A stretch of DNA of 28,837 bases from contig CABUDQ010000026.1 of NCBI GenBank assembly GCA_902490365.1, positions 1 through 28,837 on the forward strand, in the 5' to 3' direction. The notes under the pieces are model-generated. The model was not told where the DNA came from and searched no databases. It was given only the letters and a program-made list of their open reading frames with translations. Below are positions 16,379 through 25,448 of this stretch, piece by piece. How positions within the stretch are numbered: the first letter of the stretch is position 1; each line of letters opens with the position of its first letter. The DNA comes from an uncultured Collinsella sp. (GTDB lineage: Bacteria > Actinomycetota > Coriobacteriia > Coriobacteriales > Coriobacteriaceae). Position numbers and translations under genes: made by a program.

Positions 16379-17494
16379 CTAACGCAAACCCTCTACCGCA
16401 TCCGCCAGAAGAGCGGCGGCCCTATCCTGAGCCAGACCACGCGCCGCCTGACGCATGGCGTCGCGTGCCGCCGCGTCATCGACCAGGTGCAGCAGCTCAT
16501 CGGCAAAGGCAGAACCGTCGATATCGGCATCGGCACAGAGCACGCCGGCCCCGGCGTCGACCAGATAACGGGCATTGGTGGTTTGGTGGTCGGCCGTCGC
16601 ATGCGGATACGGCACGAGCACCGAGGGCACGGCGAGCGCAGCGATCTCGGCCACGCTCGATGCGCCCGAACGCGAGAGCACCAAATCGGCAGCAGCCAGC
16701 ATATCGCCCATGTTGTCGATGTAAGGCAGGACGCGGTAACGCTTCGCCTCCTCGGGCGTCAGCGCCAAAGCGCGCTCGGTCTCCTCAAAGCCGTCGGCAC
16801 CCGTCGAATGCAACACATAGAGGTTCTTGCGCGAAAGCAGCTCGTTTTTGAGCGAAACCACGCGCTCGTTGAGGTGCTGGGCGCCAAGTGAACCGCCAAA
16901 GACGAGCAGCAGCGTCGCGTCCTCGGGAACGCCAAGTGCCTTGCGGCCGCGAGCGCGATCGCCCTCGATCACCGAGCGACGTACAGGGTTGCCGGTCATG
17001 AGCACGTGGTCAGGGTCACCTTCGCGCTCAAAGACCGAGCGCGCTGCCGGCACCGAGATGCACACGCGGGCGGCGTGGGAGTTCATCATCTTGTTGGCCA
17101 GGCCCGGAACAGAGTTCTGCTCGTGCAGCAGATACGGAACGCCTGCGCCCTTGCACCACCCCAGCAGCGGAACCTCGACATAGGCACCAAAACCGATGGC
17201 GGCATCGGGCTTGCCGACCTTTGAGAAATGACTGGCGAGCGCACGCTTGGCCTTGTTGACACGCCACAGCGAGGTCAGCGCCGTCCAAGGACGGGAGCGG
17301 TCGAAGCCCGTGACCGTAATGGGCACAAAATCAAACCCAGCCTCGGGGACCAGACGACCCTCGAGCTTGCGCGACTGGCCCACGAACACAACGTGGTGGC
17401 CACGATCACGCAGCTCTTCGGCCAAGGCGAGCGCGGGGTTGATGTGTCCTGCCGTGCCGCCGGCTGCAATAGCAACGGTCATCTTATCGGTCAT
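16379..17494 (-). CDS. murG: Lipid II synthase MurG (UDP-GlcNAc transferase)
   Basis: A 371-residue GT28-family glycosyltransferase that adds GlcNAc to lipid I on the inner face of the membrane to form lipid II. Visible are the N-terminal loop AAGGTAGHINPALALAEEL near residues 9-27, LLHEQNSVPGLAN near 124-136, the second G-loop VFGGSLGAQHLN near 190-201, and the UDP-binding SRSGASSVAEIAAL with PYPHATADHQTTNA near 270-305. Length is normal. The start is the ATG at 17494 (MTDKMTVAIAAGG), after AAGGGA; it overlaps the last codons of ftsW by 11 bases, implying coupled translation. A longer start at 17512 would overlap further. Confidence 0.97.
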   Translation of the reverse strand: MTDKMTVAIAAGGTAGHINPALALAEELRDRGHHVVFVGQSRKLEGRLVPEAGFDFVPITVTGFDRSRPWTALTSLWRVNKAKRALASHFSKVGKPDAAIGFGAYVEVPLLGWCKGAGVPYLLHEQNSVPGLANKMMNSHAARVCISVPAARSVFEREGDPDHVLMTGNPVRRSVIEGDRARGRKALGVPEDATLLLVFGGSLGAQHLNERVVSLKNELLSRKNLYVLHSTGADGFEETERALALTPEEAKRYRVLPYIDNMGDMLAAADLVLSRSGASSVAEIAALAVPSVLVPYPHATADHQTTNARYLVDAGAGVLCADADIDGSAFADELLHLVDDAAARDAMRQAARGLAQDRAAALLADAVEGLR

Positions 17495-19004
17495 GGTAGT
17501 CCCTTCGTACACGCGGTCCCTGGTCGTCGGTGCGCAGACGCGCCGACGGGTCCGAGTTCAAATCGATTCGATTATATCCGCCGCCCGCGTTGCGAGAGCA
17601 GGGGCGCTGCGGACGACCTTGCGGAGCCGTTCGCGGGCGTGGACGAGCTGCCGGCTCGGTCGCAGAGCCATCCAGGACGGTAAAACCGTTACGCGAAGAT
17701 CGCTCACCGCGCACGTGGGGCACGCCGGCGGTACTCTCATCCATAACGGCAAAGCTCTCGCGGCGACGGTCGTACTCATCGCGACGGGCGCTCTCGTACG
17801 AAACGCGCAGGATCAACCCGGCAAGCATGAGCGACACGATAATCGACGAACCGCCGTAGCTAATAAACGGCAACGGTTTGCCCGTCATGGGAAACACGTT
17901 GAGGATGCCAAGCGCGTTAATCAAAAACTGCACCGCGAGAATGACCGCGGAGCCAGACGCCATGAGCGCGCCCCGACGATCGGTCGCCTGCTCGGCAATG
18001 CGAAACGCCGAGTAGATCAGCATCGCAAACACCAAGAAGAACAGCACGGTTCCGACAAAACCGACTTCCTCGCCAATGATGGCCAGGATGTAGTCATTGT
18101 GCGCCTCGGGCAGATACGAGTACTTCATGGTTGAGTTGCCGATGCCACGGCCGAACAGACCGCCCGAGGCAAAGGCCATGATGGCAAGCGTGGCCTGATA
18201 GCCGTCACCATACTCGTCGGCCCAAGGGTTCAAGGCAACCTGAATACGCACCATACGGTACGGCTCTGCGACAAGCGCAATCACGATCACGAGAATGCCG
18301 AAGATTAGCACGCCGATGATAAATCTGGGGTCGAGACCCGCAAACAACGCCATGCACATAAGGGTCAACAGGATGATCAGGACAGTACCGAAATCGGGCT
18401 GGATAAAGATCAGAAAGAGCGAAATACCCAGGTAGATGCCCATCTTGCGAAGGAATTCGTTGATGTTGCCACCGGGCGAAAAGAAGCGGTCGAGCATGAT
18501 GGCCGAATACGCAATGGCAAATGGCTTTAAAAACTCGGAAGGCTGGAACTGAATACCGGAGATGTTGAGCCAGCGCGTGGCGCCACGGCTGCCGCTGCCC
18601 ACCAAGAACACCAGAAGCAGTAGCCCTATCATGCCCATGAGGAAGATCCTGAGCACGTCTTCCCCAAACCAACTGTCCGGCAAAACGCGCACGATGGCAA
18701 CCATAGCCAACACGCCAACTCCGGCAAACGCGGCCTGTCGAAACAGGAAAAACGTCGCCGAACCATTCTCGTGCAGCGCCTCGACCGAAGATGCCGAGTA
18801 CACCATCAGCAAGCCAAAGCAAACCAAGCTAAACAGGCAAGCCATAAATATCAAACGGGGGCGCATGATGCGGGCGGGGACGCCGGCAATATAGCGCTCA
18901 CTGAACGTCTGCCCGCCGCGTCCGGAACGCGGTGTGCTGCGCTGCGAGGAAGCACGGTCCGAGTCGGGCCTCCTCATATTCTGTCGGGGGCTCTCCTCTC
19001 TCAC
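17484..19004 (-). CDS. ftsW: SEDS-family septal peptidoglycan polymerase FtsW
   Basis: A 506-residue SEDS protein, the lipid II polymerase working with the class B PBP at the septum. About 45 basic polar residues precede the first of about ten membrane segments. Signature parts include VYSASSVEAL early, FQPSEFLKPFAIAYSAIMLD near 155-175, ASGGLFGRGIGNSTMKYSYL and PEAHNDYILAIIGEEVGF near 275-310 (the region holding the catalytic Asp), and PMTGKPLPFISYGGSS near 370-385. The C-terminal 100 residues are Arg/Pro/Asp-rich and disordered. I place the start at GTG 19004, six bases after AGGGG; a TTG at 19010 is equally in frame. FtsW rather than RodA is inferred from its place between murD and murG. 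Confidence 0.93.
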   Translation of the reverse strand: MREESPRQNMRRPDSDRASSQRSTPRSGRGGQTFSERYIAGVPARIMRPRLIFMACLFSLVCFGLLMVYSASSVEALHENGSATFFLFRQAAFAGVGVLAMVAIVRVLPDSWFGEDVLRIFLMGMIGLLLLVFLVGSGSRGATRWLNISGIQFQPSEFLKPFAIAYSAIMLDRFFSPGGNINEFLRKMGIYLGISLFLIFIQPDFGTVLIILLTLMCMALFAGLDPRFIIGVLIFGILVIVIALVAEPYRMVRIQVALNPWADEYGDGYQATLAIMAFASGGLFGRGIGNSTMKYSYLPEAHNDYILAIIGEEVGFVGTVLFFLVFAMLIYSAFRIAEQATDRRGALMASGSAVILAVQFLINALGILNVFPMTGKPLPFISYGGSSIIVSLMLAGLILRVSYESARRDEYDRRRESFAVMDESTAGVPHVRGERSSRNGFTVLDGSATEPAARPRPRTAPQGRPQRPCSRNAGGGYNRIDLNSDPSARLRTDDQGPRVRRDYHDR

Positions 19005-19013
19005 CGGCAACCC

Positions 19014-20420
19014 CTATTCCGTTTGCGATTTCGCCGCAGCGGCAAGCTGCGCCACATAGTCCTTAAACACGCGACCGCGCTCCTCGTAGCCCGAGAACTC
19101 GTCGAACGAAGAGCAAGCGGGCGAAAGCAGGATTACGTCGCCGCGGCTCGAGAGCGAGCGGGCAACGTCAACGGCATCGCGCAGATCATCGGCCTGGGCG
19201 ATATCCACGTCACCATCGACATCGGCCTCATCCATAGCGGCGGTAAAGCGCTCGCGCGCATCGCCAAAGCAAACGACCGAGCGTACGTTATCCATAACAA
19301 CGCGCGCGAAGTCCGCGAGCGGCGTGCCCTTATCGTGGCCCCCGAGCAGCAAGATCACGTCGTCATCGGGAAATGCCGTCAGGGCCTTCTCGACCGCATC
19401 GGTGTTGGTCGCCTTGGAATCGTTGACGTAGCGCACGCCGTCAATCTCGCCACACGGCTCCACGCGGTGCTCGAGCGGCTGGAACGAGGCCAGGCCGCGG
19501 CAGACACCATCGACATCGGCACCGACTGCCAGGGCAGCCGTGGCAGCGCACAGGGCATTGATAACATTGTGATGGCCCGAGATCTTGAGCTCGGATGTAG
19601 CGATGAGCGGGGTCTCGACGCCCTTCAGGCACACGATCATCTTGCCATCGCGCACAAAGGCGGCGTCCTCGCCCTCAGGCTCGTCAAAAGCGACCTTGCA
19701 GATGCGGCGACCCGGCGTATAGATGCACTCATCGAACTCGTGAATGCCGGCGTCTTCGACGTCGACAACCACCAGATCGTCATCGATCATATTGTCAAAC
19801 AGTTTGATCTTGGCAAGCGCATAGTTCTTATGGCTCTTATGCCAGCCCAAGTGGTCGGGAGTGATGTTGAGCAGCACCGCCACGCGGGGGTGGAGCTCGG
19901 TGGTCGTAGCAATCTGATAGCTCGAGAGCTCAGCCACAAACCACTCGTTGCGGGCTCGGCCGTCAATCTCGTTGACCGGCGGCTCGCCGATGTTGCCGAC
20001 AGCTACGCTGGCCTCGCCGGCAGCCTTGAGCAGATAATCGGTCAGCGACGTGGTGGTCGTCTTGCCGTTGGTGCCCGTGATGGCAATCCAGTTATCGGGC
20101 GACAGGCGATAGGCAAACTCGGGCTCACCCATAATCTGGGCGGCATGCTCGCGCCCGGCCTTAAAGAAGCCCGAGAACTCCGAGATGCCCGGGCACGTCA
20201 CGCATACGTCATAGGCGCCCTCGACCTGTTCGGTCCCATAGACAAACGACGCACCAGCAACCTCGAGCGCACGCGTGGCGTCATTGGGCTCAGAGGTGCC
20301 GCCGCCATACACGGTAACGGCGCTTACGCGCTCGGGATGTGCCAGCGCCCAGCGGGCGACATCGAGACCGGATTTGCCCTGACCCAAAACGAGCAGGCTA
20401 AAGACATCAGCAAGAGGCAT
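19014..20420 (-). CDS. murD: UDP-N-acetylmuramoyl-L-alanine-D-glutamate ligase MurD
   Basis: A 468-residue Mur ligase that adds D-Glu to UDP-MurNAc-L-Ala. The N-terminal domain has LLVLGQGKSGLDVARWAL near 9-26, with GISEFSGFF in the substrate region. The ATP loop ITGTNGKTTTTSLTDYLL lies near 115-132, and GNIGEPP and FVAELSSYQIATT follow (the latter diagnostic for MurD: E-x-S-S-x-Q). NITPDHLGWHKS holds the metal-binding His. The C-terminal domain has VNDSKATNTDAVEKAL and LLLGGHDKGTPL, with LLSPACSSFDEFSGYEERG near the end. The ATG at 20420 is nine bases after the mraY stop with only a weak Shine-Dalgarno, so translation is probably coupled. Confidence 0.97.
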   Translation of the reverse strand: MPLADVFSLLVLGQGKSGLDVARWALAHPERVSAVTVYGGGTSEPNDATRALEVAGASFVYGTEQVEGAYDVCVTCPGISEFSGFFKAGREHAAQIMGEPEFAYRLSPDNWIAITGTNGKTTTTSLTDYLLKAAGEASVAVGNIGEPPVNEIDGRARNEWFVAELSSYQIATTTELHPRVAVLLNITPDHLGWHKSHKNYALAKIKLFDNMIDDDLVVVDVEDAGIHEFDECIYTPGRRICKVAFDEPEGEDAAFVRDGKMIVCLKGVETPLIATSELKISGHHNVINALCAATAALAVGADVDGVCRGLASFQPLEHRVEPCGEIDGVRYVNDSKATNTDAVEKALTAFPDDDVILLLGGHDKGTPLADFARVVMDNVRSVVCFGDARERFTAAMDEADVDGDVDIAQADDLRDAVDVARSLSSRGDVILLSPACSSFDEFSGYEERGRVFKDYVAQLAAAAKSQTE

Positions 20421-20429
20421 GAAAGACCA

Positions 20430-21449
20430 CTATCCCAACTGGAAGAACAGAGCAAGGCCAACGGCACCAAAGGCCGCAGCGATAATCCAAAAACGGATGA
20501 CGACCTTGGTCTCGGCCCAGCCCTTCTTTTCGAAATGATGATGGATGGGCGCCATAAGGAAGACGCGCTTGTGCGTAAAATGGAAGTTGACAACCTGAAT
20601 CATGACCGACAGGGTCTCAACGATAAACAGGCCGCCGATGATGAGGGAGACGACCTCGGTGTTGGTCATGATGGACGTGCAGGCAAACGCGGCGCCCAGA
20701 GCAAGCGAGCCGGTATCGCCCATAAAGATGCTCGCCGGATAGCAGTTGAACCACAGAAAGCCCAAGCAGGCACCGGCACACGCGGTACAGAAGATGGACA
20801 GGTTCACGTCTCCGTGCAAAAACGCCATGGCAGCCATGGCGAGCATGGCGATCATGGAGGTGCCGCCAGCAAGGCCGTCAAGGCCATCGGTCAGGTTCAC
20901 GGCATTAGAAAGACCGGCAATCATCAGCCAGCAAAAGACAATATAGAGCCACGGGAACGAATAGCCGCAGATGGTGGTCGAAAGCACGCCAAGGTCGATC
21001 GTCAACCCACCGGGAAAACGAATCTCGGGGGCGACGCCGCACCAGTTGACGGCAAGTACCGTAAAGGTGACACAGATAATGGTTAGGCCGATCATCTTGG
21101 CATGAGGCGTCAGACCGAGCGAGCGCCCATGCGTAACGGAGGTCAGGTCGTCGATCAGACCCAGCACGCCGGTCGCCAGCGTGGCGAGCAGCACGAGCAC
21201 GAGCTCGGTGGTGAGCTTGCCCATCAGCAGGCAGGTCAGCGAGATCGCGATGAGGATGACAACGCCACCCATGGTGGGCGTTCCCTGCTTAACCAAATGA
21301 CGCTTGGGGCCGTCGGCACGAACCTGCTGGCCGATACCCTCGACCTTGAGCAGCTTGATCCACCACGGCATGAGCAGCAGCGCAATGGCGGCGGCGATGC
21401 CAAGCCCCAAAAAAGCCTGATACGTTGGATACGAGGGATTGCCGAACAT
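20430..21449 (-). CDS. mraY: Phospho-N-acetylmuramoyl-pentapeptide transferase MraY
   Basis: A 339-residue polytopic enzyme that moves phospho-MurNAc-pentapeptide from UDP onto undecaprenyl phosphate, forming lipid I. About ten membrane segments are visible. Family motifs are KQGTPTMGG near 54-62, GLIDDLTSV near 97-105, NLTDGLDGLAGG near 185-196, FMGDTGSLALG near 243-253 and IHHHFEKKGWAE near 305-316. The aspartate pair D100-D101 is present, but the lysine I expect three residues after the second Asp (DDxxK) is Ser104 here. The ATG at 21449 is three bases after the murF stop, with a poor Shine-Dalgarno, suggesting coupled translation. Confidence 0.96.
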   Translation of the reverse strand: MFGNPSYPTYQAFLGLGIAAAIALLLMPWWIKLLKVEGIGQQVRADGPKRHLVKQGTPTMGGVVILIAISLTCLLMGKLTTELVLVLLATLATGVLGLIDDLTSVTHGRSLGLTPHAKMIGLTIICVTFTVLAVNWCGVAPEIRFPGGLTIDLGVLSTTICGYSFPWLYIVFCWLMIAGLSNAVNLTDGLDGLAGGTSMIAMLAMAAMAFLHGDVNLSIFCTACAGACLGFLWFNCYPASIFMGDTGSLALGAAFACTSIMTNTEVVSLIIGGLFIVETLSVMIQVVNFHFTHKRVFLMAPIHHHFEKKGWAETKVVIRFWIIAAAFGAVGLALFFQLG

Positions 21450-21452
21450 GGG

Positions 21453-22877
21453 CTAGCACACACCTTCCACAAAGCGGTCGAGCTCAACAAAGCGGGAACC
21501 CTTGACCAGTACAACATCATGTTTTTCAAGCGCGCCGCCCATGCGGTCGAGCACCTGCTGATAATCGGAGAACACCTGGATGCGGTCCTCGTCCATACCC
21601 ATCATGCGCGCTGCATCGGCCATGAGCTGGGCCAGCTCACCACCCACGCACGCCAGCATGTCGAGCTTCTTGGCGGCAGCATAGGCGCCTACAAGCTCAT
21701 GCATGCGAGGAGCCTCATCGCCCATCTCGCCCATCTCGCCCAGGATCGCCATGCGAGACCCCCTGCACGAAAGCGAGCACAGTAGATCGAGGCCGGCAGC
21801 CATCGATTCGGCGCTGGCGTTATAGGAATCGTCAATGACGCGGGCACCGCTCTTGGCGCGCTTGATCTCCTGGCGGTGACCGGTAATCGTGAGGCCCCTA
21901 AAGGCAGCATCGATCTGCTCGGGCGTCACGCCCAGGCGATAGGCAACCGCGGCGGCCTTAACGGCATTTGGAACGGACTGCACGCCGGGGATAGCAAGCA
22001 TGGTATCGATTGTCTCGCCCTGACCAAAATCGAGCGTAAAGACCGGACGGCCCTCGTCATCAACTCGAACGTCGCGGGCGCGGACCTCATCATCGTCCGA
22101 GACGCCGGCCAGCATCACATCGATACCAGCAGGCTGGGCGAACGTATCGCGAATGAACGGCGTAAAGTCGTCCTCGCCGCCCAAAACCAGCAGCGGCAAG
22201 AAGTCGCCGGCGGCGCACATACCCTGGACAATCTCGGCCTTAGCGCGGGCGATGTTCTCGCGGCTGCCCAAAATGCCGATGTGAGAGGTGCCGATCTTGC
22301 TCACGATGGCAAGGTTGGGATTGGCGGACTGGGACAGGCGCTCAATCTCGTGGAAATGGTTCATGCCCATCTCGAGCACCAGGACCTCGGTATCGGCCGG
22401 AGCGGAAAGCACCGTGAGCGGCATGCCGATCAGGTTATTGAAATTGCCCTTGGTGGCCCAGACACGATAGCGCTTGGCGAGCACAGCGGCGAGCACGTCC
22501 TTGGTCGTCGTCTTGCCGATGGAACCGGTAATACCAACGACCAGGCAGCCAAGCTCAAGGCGATACGCGTGCGCCAAACGCAGCAGAAACTCCTCGGGAT
22601 CATCGGTCAGCAAGATGGCACAGCCCCTGTCCTGCGCCAGCGAGACCAGCTCGGCCTCGGGCTCGCGCGTCATCACGACGGCGCCGGCACCCAACTGGAC
22701 GGCACGGGAAGCAAAATCATTGCCGTCGACGTTTTCACCGGGAAAGGCGACGAAAATCGTCCCTTCCTCGACCTGGCGCGAGTCGATAACACACCCGCGG
22801 CATACCCGATCGGCTTCTCCCGTCACGGTTCGGGCCCCTGTTGCGGCCGCGAGGTTGTTGACGGCGATCTCTATCAT
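21453..22877 (-). CDS. murF: UDP-N-acetylmuramoyl-tripeptide-D-alanyl-D-alanine ligase MurF
   Basis: A 474-residue Mur ligase that adds D-Ala-D-Ala to the UDP-MurNAc-tripeptide. The N-terminal domain has VIDSRQVEEGTIFVAFPGEN near 30-49, the ATP loop GITGSIGKTTTKDVLAAVL near 115-133, and FNNLIGMPLTVL with VLEMGMNHFHEIERLS, both typical of MurF. The C-terminal domain has IDDSYNASAESMAAGLDLL and LGEMGEMGD. The ATG at 22877 follows AGGGGAG. The first Mur-ligase gene after the PBP is normally murE; here it is clearly MurF and no murE is present. A 127-base gap upstream may hold a promoter. Confidence 0.96.
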   Translation of the reverse strand: MIEIAVNNLAAATGARTVTGEADRVCRGCVIDSRQVEEGTIFVAFPGENVDGNDFASRAVQLGAGAVVMTREPEAELVSLAQDRGCAILLTDDPEEFLLRLAHAYRLELGCLVVGITGSIGKTTTKDVLAAVLAKRYRVWATKGNFNNLIGMPLTVLSAPADTEVLVLEMGMNHFHEIERLSQSANPNLAIVSKIGTSHIGILGSRENIARAKAEIVQGMCAAGDFLPLLVLGGEDDFTPFIRDTFAQPAGIDVMLAGVSDDDEVRARDVRVDDEGRPVFTLDFGQGETIDTMLAIPGVQSVPNAVKAAAVAYRLGVTPEQIDAAFRGLTITGHRQEIKRAKSGARVIDDSYNASAESMAAGLDLLCSLSCRGSRMAILGEMGEMGDEAPRMHELVGAYAAAKKLDMLACVGGELAQLMADAARMMGMDEDRIQVFSDYQQVLDRMGGALEKHDVVLVKGSRFVELDRFVEGVC

Positions 22878-23004
22878 TGCAGCTCCCCTGTAAACCTAAT
22901 AATGCTATCGGCGTATTGTATCCCAGCGCCGCGCATGCGTGGTGCAGGGCATGTGAACACCCCTCATATGGGACAACAAACCACGCCCCAAAGATTGTAA
23001 CCCC
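22878..23004 (-). promoter_or_regulatory. Gap upstream of murF, possible internal promoter
   Basis: This 127-base gap is the longest inside the mraZ-ftsQ series. On the minus strand it contains a -10-like TACAAT (22915-22920), about 40 bases before the murF ATG, but no convincing -35 box. The site where murE would be expected is here; I see no remnant of a Mur-ligase frame. Confidence 0.25.
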
Positions 23005-24870
23005 CTACCTCGTGTGTGGGATACCCAACACGTCGAGCGCGTTGGCCATAATGGACTGGAACGGCACTGCAGCGGCATCTGAGCCGCTCGGCGTTCCGTC
23101 GAGCGTGATATAGCACAGCACCTTGGGCGATTGTGCCGGTGCAAAGCCCATAAAGGACGACATGTAGTTCTCCTTGAGGTAGCCGCCGTTCTCGTCGGCT
23201 CGTTCGGCCGTACCGGTCTTACCCGCCACGTCATAGCCGTCGACCGCGCCGCCAACGCCCGTTCCCTCGGACACGACCGTCTGCATGCACGATGTCACCT
23301 GGGATGCAGCATCCTCAGAAATCGCGCGCTCGCCCTCGCCCCAGTCCTTCTCGTCGCCTTTGCTGGACTTATAGAAGTGCGGGGTCATCATCACGCCGCC
23401 GTTGGCGATGCCGCCCACGGCACGTGCGATCTCAATCGGAGAGACAGACAACGCCTGTCCAAAGCTCATCGAGCCAAGCGTGGCGCCGTCATACTGGTCA
23501 CGCTCCTTGACGATGCCCAGGCTCTCGCCCGGAAAATCGACACCAGAGCTGTGGCCTATGCCCCACTTGTCCACATAGGCGGCAAAGTCGTCGGCACCGA
23601 TCTTGCGCCCCACCAGGACAAAGCCCACGTTGGACGAACGGCGCATCATCTCGCGCACATCCATGGTCATGGCATAGTCGCGCTTGTCGGCATCGGTGAC
23701 GGTATCGTCACCCACCTTGATGCTCGCCGGCACCTCAAACGACGTACTCGATCGCACGACGCCCAAGTCGAAGCCGGCGCCCGCCACGAGCGTCTTAAAG
23801 ACCGAGCCGGGCTCGTAGGCGTCGGTGACCAGGCGCAAGTTCATATCCTCGGTCTTGGCGTTTTCCAGATCGGTCTGGTCGTAAGTCGGATACGAGCAGG
23901 CTGCCAAGATCTCGCCTGTCGTAGGATCGGTGACCAGCGCCGAGCCGTTCTTGGCCTTAGTCTTCTCAACTGCCTCTGCCAGGGCATCCTCGGCCGCACG
24001 CTGGATATTGACGTCGAGCGTCGTCACGATATCAACGCCGTCGACCGCAGCCACCTTTTTATAGGCACCGCCCGCGATATAGCTGCCGTCCCTCGCGCGC
24101 TCGCGCACAAGAGAACCGTTCGTACCGGTCAGAAGCTTGTTGTATTGCTTCTCGAGACCCGTCAAGCCGTCGTTGTCTACATTCACTACACCCAGCACCT
24201 GCGATGCCAGATTGCCGTATGGATATACGCGCTTCATGGCCTGCTCAAAAAGCACGCCGGGCAGGTTCTTCTTCTCCAGCGCCGCAGCATCGTCTTCGTC
24301 CACCTGGCGCTTGATATACACCCAGGTGCCATCGGACTCGACGAGCTTGCGGCAGGTCTTTTTATCGATCCCAGTTGCCTTGACCAGCGCCGACACCGTC
24401 TTGTCGACATCCTCGACAAGCTGCGGGTTCACGGCGATGTTGCGACATTCGACCGACGACGCTAGCACGTTACCGTTGCGGTCGTAGATGGTGCCGCGTT
24501 TGGCATAGAGGGTCTGCGCAAGCAGGCGGCGCGCATCGGCACGCTCGCGCAGTTTATCGGCTTCAACAATTTGATAGTCGGCAAGGCGAAAGACGCCCAA
24601 GCCCAAGCCAAACCCAATGAATCCCATGACGGCTTTGCGGCGAGGCAGAGGCGCGCCTGTGAGCCATTCGGTCGACGAACTCTTGCGCGACCTGTTGTTA
24701 TGCACTTGAAGGCCGCCCGAGCCGCGAAGTCGCGACGCCGGGTCGTTGCCACGGGACTGCCCGGCGTTGTAAGATTGCCGACCCGTTCCTTGATAACCAG
24801 AACGTCCCCGCGACGAGGGACGTCCAGAACCGCGGCCCCCATCGGATCCGCGGCGATAGTCATTTGTCAT
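23005..24870 (-). CDS. ftsI: Class B penicillin-binding protein, FtsI/PBP3-type septal transpeptidase
   Basis: A 621-residue septal transpeptidase that cross-links peptidoglycan with FtsW. The N-terminal 78 residues are Arg/Gly/Ser-rich and cytoplasmic, followed by one membrane anchor (about 79-98). The dimerisation domain includes KRGTIYDRNGNVLASS near 124-139. The transpeptidase motifs are complete: SVFK with the active Ser356 and Lys359, SSN at 412-414, and KTGTAE at 551-556. The protein ends at LDVLGIPHTR with no PASTA domain. The ATG at 24870 has a weak Shine-Dalgarno and lies 17 bases after the upstream stop codon, so coupling is likely. FtsI rather than an elongation PBP is inferred from the dcw position. 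Confidence 0.95.
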   Translation of the reverse strand: MTNDYRRGSDGGRGSGRPSSRGRSGYQGTGRQSYNAGQSRGNDPASRLRGSGGLQVHNNRSRKSSSTEWLTGAPLPRRKAVMGFIGFGLGLGVFRLADYQIVEADKLRERADARRLLAQTLYAKRGTIYDRNGNVLASSVECRNIAVNPQLVEDVDKTVSALVKATGIDKKTCRKLVESDGTWVYIKRQVDEDDAAALEKKNLPGVLFEQAMKRVYPYGNLASQVLGVVNVDNDGLTGLEKQYNKLLTGTNGSLVRERARDGSYIAGGAYKKVAAVDGVDIVTTLDVNIQRAAEDALAEAVEKTKAKNGSALVTDPTTGEILAACSYPTYDQTDLENAKTEDMNLRLVTDAYEPGSVFKTLVAGAGFDLGVVRSSTSFEVPASIKVGDDTVTDADKRDYAMTMDVREMMRRSSNVGFVLVGRKIGADDFAAYVDKWGIGHSSGVDFPGESLGIVKERDQYDGATLGSMSFGQALSVSPIEIARAVGGIANGGVMMTPHFYKSSKGDEKDWGEGERAISEDAASQVTSCMQTVVSEGTGVGGAVDGYDVAGKTGTAERADENGGYLKENYMSSFMGFAPAQSPKVLCYITLDGTPSGSDAAAVPFQSIMANALDVLGIPHTR

Positions 24871-24887
24871 ACTCAGCTACCGTCTTG

Positions 24888-25358
24888 CTACTGAGCGGTC
24901 GCGGTCGCGTTGGCGCCCGCGGCTGCATCTTGCGAAAAGTCAAGTGTAACGCTCTCGCTGGGCTCCACCATGCCATAAGCGCCCGCAAGGTCGCGAATGC
25001 GCGTGTCGGCGCCATAGACCGAATGCATGACCTCCAGGTCGGAGCTCTCATCGGTCGCCTTTTCGAGCGTGTTGGTAAGCTCGGCGTTGCTGTTGAGCAC
25101 CTGGGCCGTAACGCCGGCGAGCGCCACGCGGGCGACGCCGATCGTCATGAAGATAGCCGCAATGATGCAAAACGTTTTAAGAACGCTCATGAAAACCGGG
25201 CTTACCGCCTGGTTTGCCTGACGGCCCGCGCCCGTGTAGACATCAAAGCGCGGCGTGCGCTGCTCACGGGGAGCAACGGGGGCCTGCGGCGTCTCACGAT
25301 AGGCGGGCATGGCGTTCATATCATAGGCGAGTGCTGCGCTTGAAGTGTTGTAGCCCAT
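24888..25358 (-). CDS. FtsL-like septum protein
   Basis: A 156-residue bitopic membrane protein between rsmH and the PBP gene, the standard ftsL position. About 56 cytoplasmic residues precede one membrane segment (about 57-80, SVLKTFCIIAAIFMTIGVAR). A short coiled coil follows (about 83-112, with LNSNAELTNTLEKATDESSD), then an external region with YGADTRIRDLAGAYGMVEP, which resembles the FtsL/DivIC pattern in which a short conserved helix comes after the coil. The tail is Ala/Thr-rich. The ATG at 25358 follows GGGAGG at nine bases. FtsL proteins are poorly conserved, so the name rests on topology and position. It would join FtsQ in activating FtsW-FtsI. Confidence 0.78.
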   Translation of the reverse strand: MGYNTSSAALAYDMNAMPAYRETPQAPVAPREQRTPRFDVYTGAGRQANQAVSPVFMSVLKTFCIIAAIFMTIGVARVALAGVTAQVLNSNAELTNTLEKATDESSDLEVMHSVYGADTRIRDLAGAYGMVEPSESVTLDFSQDAAAGANATATAQ

Positions 25359-25448
25359 GATATGCCGCCTCCCATCCCGAGTACGTTGGTAGTGTGTTTA
25401 AGCTTCGTTTATGGTGCGAGCGGGAGGTCCAATATCGCGCGGTCGCGC

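Noticed and set aside
18771..21086. A 771-codon open frame on the plus strand
   Set aside because: It lies antisense to ftsW, murD and mraY, whose proteins carry complete family motifs. Long antisense frames are common in GC-rich coding DNA; its translation is low-complexity and matches no family I know.
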